Shown here one piece after another: positions 25,840 to 38,200 of a stretch of 64,000 nt of DNA. The position numbers were made by a program, and so were the translations under genes. The notes beneath the pieces are model-generated. The model made no database searches. It had not been told where the DNA came from and was given only the letters and a program-made list of their open reading frames with translations. The stretch spans positions 3,034,415 to 3,098,414 of the forward strand of contig CP054595.1 in NCBI GenBank assembly GCA_013347225.1, in the 5' to 3' direction. Within the stretch, counting starts at the first letter, position 1, and the number at the start of each line of letters is the position of its first letter. This DNA comes from Candidatus Accumulibacter similis (GTDB taxonomy: Bacteria > Pseudomonadota > Gammaproteobacteria > Burkholderiales > Rhodocyclaceae).

Positions 25840-28800
25840 ATGTCCGTCGCCCAGACCGTCCAGAGCTTCGCCGGCATCGCCAACGAGAACGAGTTCTATG
25901 GCCACCACTACCTGGCCGAAGTCTTCAAGGGCGACATCCGCGCCCGGATCGAGAGCTGGCAGGCCGCCGAGGAAGCCGCCGCCCAATCGCCCGCCGCCGG
26001 CGAAGCCGCTGCGGAGGTTCGTGCCGACAGCCGGGCGCCGCACAAACGCCTCGCCGGTCTCGGCGGCAAGTGGTTTGCCGCGCTCGCCACTCAGGCACGC
26101 CTGCGCGAAGACCGCGACCGGCTGCAGGCCCACCAGCAACTGCACGCCCCCTTGATCGAGGCCCTCGCTTACCCGCTCAACCCCCGGCAGATCGAGTTGC
26201 AGGCAGGCATGCCGGTGCCCATCTGGGCCGCCTTCGGCGAAGCGCATCAGGCGCCGCAGTTGCTGATCGTGCCGGCCTACCAGCCGGGTCGCGAAGACGA
26301 AGACCCGCTCGATCATCGTCTGACTGCGGCCCACTATGGCGGGCAGGAAATCCCGCCGGCGTTCAGCAGACTCTCCTGGCTGGAGATCCTCACCGAAGCG
26401 CTGTTCGGCACCGACCAGCCGCCGCGCTACGTCATTCTGGTCGGCTTCAGGGAATGGCTGCTGCTCGACCGCTACAAGTGGCCGAACAATCGCCTGCTGC
26501 GCTTCGACTGGAGCGAAATCCTCGACCGTAAGGAAAACCACACCCTGCAGGCGGCTGCCGCCCTGCTGCACCACGACAGCCTCGCGCCGAATCAGGGCGC
26601 CAGCCTGCTCGATGGCCTCGATGAAAACGCCCACAAGCACGCCTTCGGCGTCAGCGAGGACCTCAAGTACGCGCTGCGCGAAGCGATCGAGGCGCTCGGC
26701 AATGAAGCGGTGCGACAACTGCGCGAAAAGGCGCAGGCCGGCAAGCAAGGCTTCTACACAGGAAAGGACGCCGTCGACGCCGGCGAGCTGAGCCTCGAAT
26801 GCCTGCGCCTGGTGTATCGCCTGCTGTTCCTGTTCTACATCGAAGCGCGTCCCGACCTCGGCTATGTGCCGATCCAGAAGAGCGAGATCTACGCCCGGGG
26901 CTACAGCCTCGAGTCCCTGCGCGATCTCGAACTGACGCCGCTCAATACCGCCGCTGCCCGCGACGGCCTCTTTTTCGACGCCACGCTGCGCCGCCTGTTC
27001 TCGCTGATCGGCCAGGGCTGTGGCGCAGTCGCCCAGCAGAGCGTCCTCGCCGGCAGCGCCAAGGAAGCCTTTGCGCTGGCGCCGCTCGACAGCAAGCTGT
27101 TTGATCCCGAGGCAACGCCGCTGCTCAACCAGGTGCGTTTCCCCAACCACGTCTGGCAACGCGTCATTCGCCTGATGTCGCTGTCGAGCGGCAAGGGCAA
27201 GGGGCACAAGAGCGGCCGGGTCAGCTATCAACTGCTGTCGATCAACCAGTTGGGCGCCGTCTATGAAGCGCTGCTCTCCTATCGCGGCTTCTTTGCCCCG
27301 GAAGACCTCTACGAGGTTCAGCCGGAACCCAAGAAGGCGTCAGCCAGCACCAGCGACGAGGACGACGAAGAGGGCGACCGTGAGGGTGAACAGCAGGGCG
27401 GCGGCAGCACCGACCTGATGGACAGCGCCTGGTTCGTACCGGCCAGCCGCATCGACCAGTACAAACCCGGCGAACGCGTCCATGACCTCGACGAGCGGGG
27501 GCACAGGAAGCTGCGCGTCTACCCGCGCGACACCTTCATCTATCGCCTGGCCGGGCGGGACCGGCAGAAGAGCGCCAGCTACTACACGCCGCAGGCGCTT
27601 ACCCGTTGCCTGGTGAAGTACGCGCTCAAGGAACTGCTCAAGGACAAGACCGCCGACGACATCCTTGCCCTCACCGTCGTCGAACCGGCGATGGGCAGCG
27701 CCGCGTTCCTCAACGAAGCGGTCAATCAGTTGGCGGAAGCGTACCTCGAGCGCAAGCAGGCCGAGCTCAAGCGCCGCATCCCGCACGAGCAATACACCGT
27801 CGAGCTGCAGAAGACGCGAATGTACCTGGCCGACCGCAATGTCCATGGCGTCGACCTGAACCCCATCGCCACCGAACTCGCCGAAGTCAGCCTCTGGCTC
27901 AATGCCATCTACGGCGAACCGGCCGAGCCCGGCCAGCCGCCCAGGGCCGCCCGCGTCCCGTGGTTCGGCTACCAGCTCTTTTCCGGCAACAGCCTGATCG
28001 GCGCAAGGCGCGAGGTCTTCGCCGCGGCCCTCCTGCAAAAGGGGAGCAAACCCGCCTGGCACGACACCCCGCCGCGCCGCTGCGCCTTTCTCCCCTCTCC
28101 CGCCAGCGGGAGAGGGGCCGGGGGAGAGGGCGAAGTTCGCCGCCCCGACGAGGTCTACCACTTCCTGCTGCCCGACCCCGGCATGGCGAGTTACACCGAC
28201 AAGGTGGCCAGGCAGCTCTACCCGGCGGACTTCGCGCGACTCAAGACCTGGCGCACGGCGATGAACAAGCCGCTCGAAGCGCACGAGATCCGGCGCCTGC
28301 TGCAGCTTTCCGAAGCCATCGACCAGTTGTGGTCGGAGCACGTCAAGCTCGTCGAGGCGGATCGCGCGCGCACCGAAGACCCGCTGGCGCTCTGGCCGCA
28401 CGATTCGCGCCCTCAGCCTCCGGGAGAGGGCTGGGGCGAGGGCAAACGCACCTTCACCTCACGCGCGCAAAAGGAAGCCATTCGCAGCAAAGGCCTGCTC
28501 AATCGTGACGACGACCACGCCACGCCGTACCGCCGCCTCAAGCTGGTGATGGATTACTGGTGCGCGCTGTGGTTCTGGCCGATCACCCGCAGCGCCGAGC
28601 TGCCGAGCCGCGAGCAGTGGTGGCTGGAGGTCGGCGCCATCCTCGAAGGCAACATCGTCGACCTGTCGCCGCAGATCCCGATGGACTTCAGCGCCGCGCC
28701 GGAGGCGAAACCATTCCTGCCGGAAGTCCAGGCGACGCTGTTTGGCGCGGTGCAGCCGATGCTGGCAACCGCGCCGCCGCAGCCTCAACTGCACGACAAA

Positions 28801-31038
28801 TTTGGCCAACTGCGGATCAGCAGGCTGCGAACCCATTTTTCGCGGGTGGCGACGGTCGAGGCCGTTGCCCGGCAAAGGCGCTTTCTGCATTGGGAACTGA
28901 CGTTTGCCGATGTCTTCGCCAAGCGTGGCGGCTTCGACCTGGTCGTCGGCAATCCGCCGTGGCTCAAGGTCGAATGGAACGAAGCGGGGATACTCGGCGA
29001 GCGCAACCCGCTGGTCGCGATCCGCAAGCTGAGCGCCACCGAACTGGCGCAGCAGCGCAGCGCCGCCTTCGACGAGTTTCCCGGCCTGCAGGCGGAGTGG
29101 ACGGCCGAACTCGAGGAGGCCGAAGCAACGCAGAACTACCTCAACGCGCAGCAGAACTATCCGCTGCTCAAGGGCGTGCAGACCAATCTCTACAAGTGCT
29201 TCCTGCCCGTTGGCTGGATGCTCGCCGGGCAGCGCGGCGTGGTGGGCTACCTGCATCCAGAGGGGCCGTATGACGATCCGCGGGGTGGGGCGCTAAGGGA
29301 AGCCGTGTATGCGCGGTTGCGGGCGCATTTGCAGTTTACCAACGAATTGCAGCTTTTCGCTGAAGTTGATCACCACACGAAGTACAGCATCAACGTCTAT
29401 GGTCCGCCGCAAGCGCAGCCGCGTTTTGACCAGCTCGCCAATCTGTTCTCCCCTGCCACGGTGGATGCCTGTTACGCGCACGATGGCGTCGGTGCGGTCG
29501 GTGGCTACAAGAACGAAGAGGGCAAATGGAATACTGCCGGCCACGCCGATCGCATCGTCCGCGTCGCCGACGAGCAACTGGCGGTTTTCGCCCGGCTGTA
29601 CGACGAACCCGGCACATTGCCGCGCCGCGCGCGATTGCCGGCGCTGCATGCGGGCCAGCTTTCCAGCGTGCTCGCCAAGCTTGCGGCCTATCCACGCCGC
29701 TTGGCTGACTTGGGCGACGAGTATTTCTCGACTGAAATGTGGCACGAAACCATGCAGCAGAACGACGGCACCATCATCCGCAATGCCGACCGCAGCGCAC
29801 CCTTTGCCGCGACGCCAGAAGAATGGGTGCTCTCCGGTCCACATTTCTTCCTCGCCAACCCGTTCAACAAGACGCCGCGCGCCGTTTGCAGCGCCAACGG
29901 CCACTACGATCCGCTCGACCTCGAAACCCTGCCCGACGACTACCTGCCGCGCAGCAACTACCGGCCGATGGCCGACCGCGCCGAGTACGCCTGCCGCACT
30001 CCTCGCGTAAGCTGGAGCGAAGCCGAAAAGCTGACCTTGCCGTGGGATCAACTCACTGCGGAAGAACAAGCCCAACACGCCAGCGAGCAAGGCCAACCGG
30101 TTGCCGTGCAACGCTGGCGGCAGAAGCGGGTGACGGAGTATTTTCGGTATATGCATCGGCGTCGAATTGGCCCTTCATCGGAGCGAACGCTCAGTTCGAC
30201 GCTAATTCCGCCAGATGCTGGACATATCAATACTGTTATTTCCCTGGCCTTTCGCGATCCTGGGCGCTTGGTAACCCTTGCTGGTCTCACCGCCAGTTGC
30301 GTGTTCGATTTTTTCGTCAAATCAACAGGCTTGCCAGATTTGTGGTCTACCACCTTAGATCGGTTGCCGTTTCTTGAAGTTGATTCGATCAAAGTTCGTG
30401 CCCTCGCCCTCAACTGCCTCACCACCCACTACGCCCCGCTCTGGGCCGAAGTCTTCACCCCCGCCTTCAGCACCCAGCGCTGGAGCCAACCCGACAACCC
30501 GCGCCTGCCGCAGGATTTCTTCACCAGGCTCACACCCGAATGGCAACGCCAGTGCGCCCTGCGTACCGACTACGCCCGCCGCATGGCGCTGGTCGAAATC
30601 GACGTACTGGTCGCCCAGGCCCTTGGCCTCACCCTCGACGAACTGCTGCTGATCTACCGCGTCCAGTTCCCGGTGATGCAGGGCTACGAGCGCGACACCT
30701 GGTACGACCTGGCCGGCCGCATCGTGTTCACCAACAGCAAGGGCCTGGTCGGCGTCGGCCTGCCGCGCAAGGGCGGTCGAGCTACCGCCGACGTCACATT
30801 CACCACCCCCGATGGCCGCAGCCAGACCGGCAAGTATGGCTGGGACGATATCCACGCCCTGCAGCAAGCCGGTACCCTGCCCGCCGGCAGCACCGTCACG
30901 ACCAGCCTTCTCGACGACACACAGCCCGGCGGCCCGCAAACCCGAGCCCGCAGCTACACCGCCCCCTTCGCCCTCGCCAGCCGCGAAGCCGATTACCGCA
31001 TCGCGTGGGCATTTTTCGAGCACAATAGCCGCCAATGA
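25840..31038 (+). CDS. Giant N6-adenine DNA methyltransferase of DISARM type (DrmMI/PglX-like)
   Basis: A 1732-residue gamma-type adenine methyltransferase. The N-terminal 560 residues ([20 protein letters not shown]..., then [19 protein letters not shown]) are of unknown fold; a nuclease or recognition role is possible. The methylase core starts with [19 protein letters not shown], then motif I near residue 613 ([15 protein letters not shown], with Ala in place of the usual third Gly), [18 protein letters not shown], and the catalytic NPPW at 1038-1041 ([16 protein letters not shown]). The remaining 690 residues probably hold target recognition and end at about 31038. An acidic low-complexity linker ([13 protein letters not shown]) lies near residue 510. 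Two REP-like palindromes are translated in frame near residues 750-765 and 857-868. A 240-base AT-richer patch (30181-30420) lies in the C-terminal part. In DISARM such enzymes mark host DNA. Confidence 0.85.
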   Translation: MSVAQTVQSFAGIANENEFYGHHYLAEVFKGDIRARIESWQAAEEAAAQSPAAGEAAAEVRADSRAPHKRLAGLGGKWFAALATQARLREDRDRLQAHQQLHAPLIEALAYPLNPRQIELQAGMPVPIWAAFGEAHQAPQLLIVPAYQPGREDEDPLDHRLTAAHYGGQEIPPAFSRLSWLEILTEALFGTDQPPRYVILVGFREWLLLDRYKWPNNRLLRFDWSEILDRKENHTLQAAAALLHHDSLAPNQGASLLDGLDENAHKHAFGVSEDLKYALREAIEALGNEAVRQLREKAQAGKQGFYTGKDAVDAGELSLECLRLVYRLLFLFYIEARPDLGYVPIQKSEIYARGYSLESLRDLELTPLNTAAARDGLFFDATLRRLFSLIGQGCGAVAQQSVLAGSAKEAFALAPLDSKLFDPEATPLLNQVRFPNHVWQRVIRLMSLSSGKGKGHKSGRVSYQLLSINQLGAVYEALLSYRGFFAPEDLYEVQPEPKKASASTSDEDDEEGDREGEQQGGGSTDLMDSAWFVPASRIDQYKPGERVHDLDERGHRKLRVYPRDTFIYRLAGRDRQKSASYYTPQALTRCLVKYALKELLKDKTADDILALTVVEPAMGSAAFLNEAVNQLAEAYLERKQAELKRRIPHEQYTVELQKTRMYLADRNVHGVDLNPIATELAEVSLWLNAIYGEPAEPGQPPRAARVPWFGYQLFSGNSLIGARREVFAAALLQKGSKPAWHDTPPRRCAFLPSPASGRGAGGEGEVRRPDEVYHFLLPDPGMASYTDKVARQLYPADFARLKTWRTAMNKPLEAHEIRRLLQLSEAIDQLWSEHVKLVEADRARTEDPLALWPHDSRPQPPGEGWGEGKRTFTSRAQKEAIRSKGLLNRDDDHATPYRRLKLVMDYWCALWFWPITRSAELPSREQWWLEVGAILEGNIVDLSPQIPMDFSAAPEAKPFLPEVQATLFGAVQPMLATAPPQPQLHDKFGQLRISRLRTHFSRVATVEAVARQRRFLHWELTFADVFAKRGGFDLVVGNPPWLKVEWNEAGILGERNPLVAIRKLSATELAQQRSAAFDEFPGLQAEWTAELEEAEATQNYLNAQQNYPLLKGVQTNLYKCFLPVGWMLAGQRGVVGYLHPEGPYDDPRGGALREAVYARLRAHLQFTNELQLFAEVDHHTKYSINVYGPPQAQPRFDQLANLFSPATVDACYAHDGVGAVGGYKNEEGKWNTAGHADRIVRVADEQLAVFARLYDEPGTLPRRARLPALHAGQLSSVLAKLAAYPRRLADLGDEYFSTEMWHETMQQNDGTIIRNADRSAPFAATPEEWVLSGPHFFLANPFNKTPRAVCSANGHYDPLDLETLPDDYLPRSNYRPMADRAEYACRTPRVSWSEAEKLTLPWDQLTAEEQAQHASEQGQPVAVQRWRQKRVTEYFRYMHRRRIGPSSERTLSSTLIPPDAGHINTVISLAFRDPGRLVTLAGLTASCVFDFFVKSTGLPDLWSTTLDRLPFLEVDSIKVRALALNCLTTHYAPLWAEVFTPAFSTQRWSQPDNPRLPQDFFTRLTPEWQRQCALRTDYARRMALVEIDVLVAQALGLTLDELLLIYRVQFPVMQGYERDTWYDLAGRIVFTNSKGLVGVGLPRKGGRATADVTFTTPDGRSQTGKYGWDDIHALQQAGTLPAGSTVTTSLLDDTQPGGPQTRARSYTAPFALASREADYRIAWAFFEHNSRQ
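28089..28131. repeat. REP-like palindrome inside the methyltransferase gene, copy 2
   Basis: A perfect 12-bp inverted repeat CCCCTCTCCCGC / GCGGGAGAGGGG with a 2-base loop (28092-28117), followed by CCGGGGGAGAGGG. It is read through in frame, giving the peptide [16 protein letters not shown] between motif I and the NPPW motif of the methyltransferase. Confidence 0.85.
28410..28443. repeat. Degenerate REP-like element inside the methyltransferase gene, copy 3
   Basis: CCTCAGCCTCCGGGAGAGGG then CTGGGGCGAGGG, a degenerate copy in the same orientation as copy 2 with one palindrome arm partly lost. It is translated as [13 protein letters not shown] within the same gene. Confidence 0.7.
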
Positions 31039-31133
31039 ATCGCGGCCTGATCGTGTCAGCGCGAGTCTTCGCTGATCCCCCGGGGCGCTGCGGGGACAGA
31101 CCGGTTCGGTGCTGGATGAAGGAGGTATTTGGC

Positions 31134-31469
31134 ATGCCAAGCGAAGAGGATAGGCTGATCCGCGAGATGGTCGATACGATCGTTCGCGAAGCCGATCCCG
31201 ATGCCGTGATCCTGTTTGGTTCGCGAGCACGTGGGGACGCCCGACCGGGTTCCGACGTCGATCTCCTGATCGTCGAGCGTGAGCCCTTCAGCCCACAGCG
31301 CAGTCGCCGCCGGGAAACGGCGCGCCTGTACCTGGCCGTGCGCAGGCTGGCGATCGCCAAGGACTTGCTGCTCTATAGCCGCGACGAGTTCGAGCGACTC
31401 AAGGATTCTCCGCACCACATCGTCGGCCGTGCCCAACGTGAAGGAAAGGTCCTGCATGCACGCGGCTGA
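31134..31469 (+). CDS. MNT-type nucleotidyltransferase antitoxin
   Basis: A 111-residue minimal nucleotidyltransferase. The catalytic pattern GS-x10-D-x-D is present as GSRARGDARPGSDVDLLIVE (about residues 25-44). The start at 31134 has an excellent GGAGGT eight bases upstream; longer in-frame starts are unlikely. In MNT-HEPN modules this protein neutralises the HEPN partner, in the best-studied case by adenylylating it. It overlaps the HEPN gene by 14 bases and sits inside the island between the methyltransferase and the giant helicase. Confidence 0.88.
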   Translation: MPSEEDRLIREMVDTIVREADPDAVILFGSRARGDARPGSDVDLLIVEREPFSPQRSRRRETARLYLAVRRLAIAKDLLLYSRDEFERLKDSPHHIVGRAQREGKVLHARG

Positions 31470-31878
31470 TCACGCGCAGGACTTGCTGCGCATGGCGCGC
31501 AAGGATTTCGATGCCCTGCGCGGCATGCTCGACCATCCGCTGTTCGCCGACGAGATTTTCGGCTTTCACGCGCAGCAGGCGATCGAGAAGTCGCTCAAGG
31601 CGTGGTTGGCCGCCCGGTCGGTGTCGTTCCCGCTGACCCATGACCTGTCGCGCCTGCTCGGCCTGCTGGAAGAGAACGGGAGCGACGTCAGTACGTTCTG
31701 GCCACTCGTTCAGTACACGGTCTTCGCCGTGCAGGCCCGCTACGAAGCTGGCCTGATGGAGACCGAGGCGCCGATCGACCGGAGGGCCGTGATCGACGAG
31801 GTGCAGCAGTTGCTCGGCACCGTCGCGCGACTGATCGGGGCGACCGTGGGCGAAACGCGCGAGCGGGACAGGCGGTGA
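31456..31878 (+). CDS. HEPN-domain toxin-like protein
   Basis: A 140-residue all-alpha HEPN protein. Recognisable motifs are DLLRMARKDFDALRGML, the hallmark FHAQQAIEKSLKAWLAA and THDLSRLLGLLEE. The gene overlaps the MNT gene and has GAAGGAAAGG before its ATG, as expected for a coupled toxin-antitoxin pair. The RNase motif R-x4-6-H of many HEPN toxins is not obvious: the nearest arrangement is R-x7-H in ARSVSFPLTH, and the C-terminal helix carries ARYEAGL. It may therefore be a non-canonical HEPN or need the partner for activity. It could target RNA during phage infection; this is inference from the family. Confidence 0.85.
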   Translation: MHAADHAQDLLRMARKDFDALRGMLDHPLFADEIFGFHAQQAIEKSLKAWLAARSVSFPLTHDLSRLLGLLEENGSDVSTFWPLVQYTVFAVQARYEAGLMETEAPIDRRAVIDEVQQLLGTVARLIGATVGETRERDRR

Positions 31879-32002
31879 CCGACCCGTGTTCAGGCTCGGT
31901 AACAGGTGAAAGAAAGGGTAACTACTCCCTGGTAGGGGCAATAGTGGGGGTAACAGCCGGCGTTGACGCCACGCATGGGGGGTTCCCGAATACAGCGAAG
32001 CA

Positions 32003-32284
32003 ATGTCCATGAACGTCAAGACCGAATTCATCGAAATCGATTTGCACGCCGACGAGAAGAAGCTCATCCTCGATCTGGCCTGTTTTTGGGTGACGGACGA
32101 AACGAGCCTGGCGGATCTCAGGAACCCCCGGAAGAAATGGATCCGCTTCAACCCATTGGTGGTGTCCGAGGTCATTGGTGAGTTGTCGTATCACTACAAC
32201 CGCTGCAGGAACGCCGCCCGATCAGAACGGCTGGATGCGCTGATCAGCCATCTTGAAAACGTGCTTGCCGCCAGCCAGAGATAG
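32003..32284 (+). CDS. Unknown 93-residue protein in the defence island
   Basis: Family not recognised. The sequence (MSMNVKTEFIEIDLHADEKK then LILDLACFWVTDETSLADL) predicts a strand, a helix and a helical C-terminus (NPLVVSEVIGELSYHYNRCR, LDALISHLENVLAAS), with no membrane segment. The true start may be the second ATG at 32009. It ends eight bases before the giant helicase gene, so the two are almost certainly cotranscribed. Position suggests a small regulatory, adaptor or anti-toxin-like subunit of the system. Confidence 0.75.
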   Translation: MSMNVKTEFIEIDLHADEKKLILDLACFWVTDETSLADLRNPRKKWIRFNPLVVSEVIGELSYHYNRCRNAARSERLDALISHLENVLAASQR

Positions 32285-32292
32285 TCACCCCC

Positions 32293-35200
32293 ATGTTGCC
32301 CTCACTGCTCGCGCGCGAGATCCAGAATGGCCTGAAGCACTTCCTGACGACAGGGTTCGAACCTTCCGACCGCCTCTTCGCCGGCATCATGCAGCGATTC
32401 ACCGACGACGAGAGCCGCTGGCTGAAAGGCCCCTATATCCAGATCGGGCTGCCGTTCCGAACCGGCACTCGGGGCAGGAGCTTTTTCGGGAGTTTCGAGA
32501 CGGAGCATCCCGGCCACGTCCATCAGGAAGCGGCGTGGCAACGACTGGCGAGTCGGCTCGACGCGGCCGGGACGCTCATCGCCACCGGCACCGGCAGCGG
32601 CAAGACCGAGTGTTTCCTGTACCCGTTGCTTGATCACTGCGCGCGTGCCTGCAGTGACGGCGCTGCGGGTATCAAGGCACTGGTGATCTACCCGATGAAC
32701 GCGCTGGCGACTGACCAGGCGCGGCGTTTTGCGCAGGTGATTGCCCGCACACCGGCATTCAAGGGGCTGCGGGTGGGCCTGTTCATCGGCGGGCGGCCGG
32801 GCAAGGACGGGCAGGGCCTGCCGGCCATGACCGCGACCAGCGTCATCACCGACCGGGAAACGCTGCGCCAGGATCCGCCCGACATCCTGCTGACCAACTA
32901 CAAGATGCTCGACTACCTGTTGATTCGGCCCAGGGATCGGCTGCTGTGGGCCAGGAACACGGCCGAGACCCTGCGCTATGTGGTGGTCGATGAGCTGCAC
33001 ACCTTCGACGGTGCCCAGGGGACCGACCTGGCCTTGCTGCTGCGCCGCCTGCGCGCCCGCCTGAAGACCCCCGCCGGGCATCTGATCTGTGCCGGGACTT
33101 CGGCGACCCTGGGCGGCAACTCCGATACCGCGCCCTTGCGCGAGTACGCCCGGCAGATTTTCGGGGTGGATTTTCCGCCCGAGTCGGTGGTGACGGAAAA
33201 TCGCCTGGACGAGATCGAGTTCCTGGGAAACAGCGTCATCGAGCATGTGCTCCATCCCCGCCCCGACTTTGCTGCGCTGCTCGATGCCGATCGCTATCGA
33301 TCGCAAGCGGCGGCGGTCGACGCCTGGTTCCGCCTGTTCTTCCCCGGCGTGACGCCGCCGGTCGACGTCAACGACCTCGCCTGGCGCAGCGCACTCGGCG
33401 CTGCACTCAAGAAGCACCTGTTGTTCATCAACCTGCTGAAGCTGATCAGAGGCCGCATCGTCTCGCTGAGCGAGCTTCAGGCGCAGATGCAGGGTCCCCT
33501 GCCCGAGGTGGCACGACCGCACATTGGCAGGGTGCTCGATGCCCTGCTGGTGCTCGTCGCCTGGGCCCGCCATCCGGACGGCCAGCCGCTGGTCACATTG
33601 CGCGTGCAACTGTGGATGCGCGAACTGCGGCGCATGGTCACGCAGCTTCGCAGTGACCCGAACAAGATCGAGCTGCGCGCCGAAAGCGACGTCAGACGCG
33701 AGCCCGGCAAGCTCTATCTGCCACTGCTGCAATGTGCCGATTGCCACACCACCGGCTGGTTGAGCCGTCTGCCAAACGGCCAGTCCAGGCTGTCGACCGA
33801 TCTTGACGAGATTTACAACACCTGGTTCTCCGGGCAGCCAGAGGCCTTGCGCCTGTATTGCGCTGCGGGCCTGCGCCGGCCCCTGTGCGACGGCATCGTG
33901 CAGCGCGTTTGTACGCAGTGCGGCCATCTGCAGGGTGGCCCCGGGGAATGCGCTGCCTGCGGCCACGGTGATCTGGTGGAGGTCTTCCGGGTGACGGCAA
34001 GTCGGACGACGACGACGAAGGCGGGTGTCTCGCACACCTGGCACGATCCGGCGTGTCCGGCCTGTGGCAGCAAGTTCCGGCAACTCCTGCTCGGCGCGCG
34101 CAACGCGACGCTGGGTGCGGTGACGATCGAGCAGACCTGGGCCAGCCCGTTCAATGACGACAAGAAGCTGATCGCGTTCTCTGATTCGGTGCAGGATGCC
34201 GCGCATCGGGCGGGCTTCTTCACTGCGCGCACCTACCTCAACACGGTGCGAACGGGTCTGGCGCAGGTCATCGACCAGCTTGCCACGCCGCAGTGTTCCT
34301 GGAATACGTTTCTCGACCGGGCGGCCAGCCTGTGGCAGGAGACGGACTCACCACTGGCGATGCCTGTGGAGCGATTCGTCGCGGAGTTCATCGGTCCGAA
34401 CATGATGTGGCAGCGCGATTGGGCGGTATCGATGCAGGCGCATGACCATTTGCCAAAGGACAGCCACTTGCCAGAGCGGGTCAGGAAGCGTTTGCGCTGG
34501 CAGGCGTTTGCCGAATTCACCTACCTCAGTCGGCGGGGACGCAATCTGGACGCGATTGGCAAGGCGACGCTGGCTCCCCGTCTCGACGATATCGATCGGG
34601 CAGCCGATGCGCTGTTGCCGGTTCTGCAGGAAGTCTTTGGCATTCGCCATGCCGTCCGGCGGACCGTCGTGCAGTGGCTTTGGGGCTTTGTCTGTCACTT
34701 GCGACAGCGTGGCGCGGTGGCCATGCCGGAATTGATGGCCTATGCACGCGACGGCAATCTATTCGCCTTCACGCGCACGCAGGGACGTGGCGAGTGGCTG
34801 CCGGGCATGGGCGAGCGTACGCCGCGCCCGGTTTTCCTGTCGCTGGGGCGGGAGCGCGGATTTGACCACCTGGTGAATCCGCAGGCGCCGACCTTCTTTC
34901 AGACCTGGCTGTTGGCCACCCTGGGGGCGGACGGGTTGCTGCCAGGCAAAGCGGACGAGGCCATCTACGCTCGGGCGATCGATGCACTGGTTCAGGAAGG
35001 CGTCGTGCTGCGCATCGTGGCACAACCCGTCGATGTGGTGGCCCTGAATCCGGCGGCACTGGTGATCGAAACCCGGCTGGCGCGGCTGGTTTCGGCGCAG
35101 GGAAAGCGTGCGCTGACCGTTCCCGACGATGCTGCGGCGGCTCTTCTGGGCATGCCCTGCCTGGATGCAGCGCAGGAGACCTATGCCGAACGCCTCGACG

Positions 35201-38200
35201 CCGGCGGCTGGCTGGCCCGGCACTTCAGCCGCGGTGACCTGCGCCGGGTGTTTTCAGCCGAACATACCGGCCTGCTGCCAGGGGGGCAACGCGAGGACCT
35301 GGAACGCCGGTTCAAGGCCAGGCATCCGCTCCCCTGGTACGAAAACCTGTTGTCGGCAACGCCCACGCTCGAGATGGGGGTCGATATCGGCGATCTGTCG
35401 TCGGTGTTGCTCTGTTCCGTCCCGCCGAACCAGGCCAGCTACCTGCAGCGCATCGGCCGCGCCGGGCGGCGCGATGGCAATGCCTTCACGGCTACCCTGG
35501 CCGATGGCGCGAGTCCGCACGACCTGTATTTCTTTGCCGACACCGACGAGATGTTGCAGGGCGAGGTGGCTCCGCCGGGTATTTTCCTGAAGGCTGCCGA
35601 AGTGCTGCGCCGGCAGATGTTTGCCTTTTGTCTCGATGACTGGGTCGGCTCCGGCATTGCCGATAGCGCGCTGCCAGACAAGACCCGGGACGCGCTCAAT
35701 GCGCGCGACAGCCTCGACCAGACGCGTTTTCCCTACACCTTTCTGGAGTACATCCTTGCGCACGAAGAGCGCCTGCTGAGCGGTTTCATGGCGCTGCTCG
35801 GGGCAGACCTCGATGATCGCGTCGCGGTTCGCCTGCGCGGCTTCCTGCAGGGCAACGACGAAGACGATGCCCTGCGTCTTCGCCTGAGCAAGCTGCTCGA
35901 GGAGCTGGCCAGGGAACGCAAGACGCACCGTGATCGCGGGGTGTCGATCAGGAAGCAGATCAAGTCACTCAAGGCACGTCCGCAGGATGAGGCCAGCCGG
36001 GATGAGATCGCCCATCTCGAGCGCGAGCGGCAGAAAGCCCTGGAACTGGTCAAGGAGATCAATCAGCGTGACTTGCTGAACACCCTCACCGATGCGGGAC
36101 TGATCCCGAACTACGCTTTCCCCGAGGCAGGGGTCGAGTTGAAGTCGCTACTTTGGCGGAAGAAGGGAAGCGACGATCCGGAAGGCTCGACGACGTACAT
36201 TTCATTGCCGGCCGAACGCTATGAACGACCGGCACAATCGGCACTCTCGGAATTTGCACCGGAGAACGTCTTCTATGCCAACCAGCGCCGGGTCGAGATC
36301 GACCAGATCAACGTCGGTCTTTCGTCGCTCGAGACGTGGCGTATGTGCCCAACCTGCCAGCACATGGAGAATCTGGAGATCCATGCCGACAGCCATGCCT
36401 CGTGTCCGCGCTGCGGCGACCCGATGTGGGCGAATGTTTCCCAGCAACGTCAGTTGCTTCGGTTCAGGCAGGCGATTGCCAACAGCAACGATACCGAAGT
36501 GCGGATCGACGACAGCGCTGAAGATCGTGAGCCGAAGTTCTACGTACGCCAGATGCTGGCCGATTTCGAGATCAGGGATATCAGGGAGGCGTATCGGCTG
36601 GCTGCGCCGGACCTGCCTTTCGGTTTCGAGTTCATCGAGCGGGTGGTCTTCCGGGATGTGAATTTTGGCGAGCCCACCAAACCCGGCGAGTCTTACGCCG
36701 TCGCCGGACAACAGAGGCCGCGCCCGGGGTTCAAGCTCTGCAAGCATTGTGGGCAGATCCAGAGGGCGCCGCGCAATGCCCGCGAACGCGAGCTGGCTCA
36801 GTTCCATGCCTTTGACTGCGAGAAACGGGGTAGCGATGACCCCGACAACCTCATCGACTGCCTCTACCTGTACCGTGAGTTCTCGTCGGAAGCGTTGCGG
36901 ATTCTCGTACCCTACACCCGTTCGGGGGTCGATGAAGCCTCCGTTCAGTCCTTCATGGCAGCCCTGCGGATTGGTCTCAGGAAGCGATTTGGCGGCAAGG
37001 TCGATCACCTGCGGATGTTGACGCAGGAGGAGAAGGGTCAGGAAGGCGCCGCGAATCGGCAGTACGTGCTGCTTTACGACTCGGTGCCGGGCGGAACGGG
37101 CTACCTGCACGAATTGCTGGCCAATGAGGCACAAACGTTGGTCGAGTTGCTGCGCCTGGCGCTGGCCCACCTCGCCGCGTGTTCCTGCAATGCCGATGCC
37201 GAGAAGGATGGCTGCTACCGATGCGTGTATCAGTACCGGCTGGGGCGTGCGATGGCGCTGGTCTCGCGCGATCGCGCGCGATTGCTGCTCGAGGAGTTGG
37301 TCGAAAGACTCGGGCAGCTTGAGCGCGTTGCCTCGGTTGCCGACATCTACATCAATCCCAACTTTGACTCGGAACTCGAGGCGCGTTTCATCGAGAGCCT
37401 GCGCCGCCTGAGCGGGGTGGGTGGGCTGCCGTTCGTGAAGCTGGTGCAGGATATTGTTCAGGGCAAGTCGGGCTATTTGCTCGAGGTCGGCGAGCAGCGC
37501 TATTGGGTCGAGCCGCAGGTTGATCTGGGGGCCAACGAGGGGATCAAGGCGGCCTGTCGGCCCGACTTCGTGCTCTGGCCGACGCAGAGCAAATCGCCGA
37601 GGCGCCCGATCGCCGTTTTTTGTGACGGCTGGGCCCACCATCAGGCCTCGACCCGAGAAGATGCCCACAAGCGCAGTGCCCTGGTCGCGAGCGGCAGATT
37701 CTGGGTCTGGTCGCTGACCTGGGAGGATGTCCAGGCCGCGATTGACGGGACGCTGGATACGAGCCTGGCGGACTGCCTGGAGGCGATGTGCTTCAACGAA
37801 AAGGGAGCCCTTCCGCCCCCACTGCGTTCACTGCTCGACGACGACCTCTGGACGCGGCACGCCGTGGCTGTCCTGATGCAGTGGTTGGGCAAGCCAGCTG
37901 GAGAGGGAGGGGATCAACAGGTCGGCAGATTGGCCCGGCATGCGGGCGCCACTGCCTTCCGCATGGTCCCCCACCCACAGGACGCTCTTCTCGAAGAAGC
38001 GCGAAACCAGTTACTGAACTTCTGGAACGGGCTGGATAACCTGCCCTGTGAGCATCCCGCCCGGAGTGTTCCCTGTGGCAATGTGAGTGATGTTTCCTTG
38101 AAACTGCGCTACTGGTGGCCGGGTGAGCTGGCGAACCTGTCGGTTGCCATTCCGGTCAGCCCCGGGTTCGTCATCTTCGACGACTCGCGTCTCCAAGATG

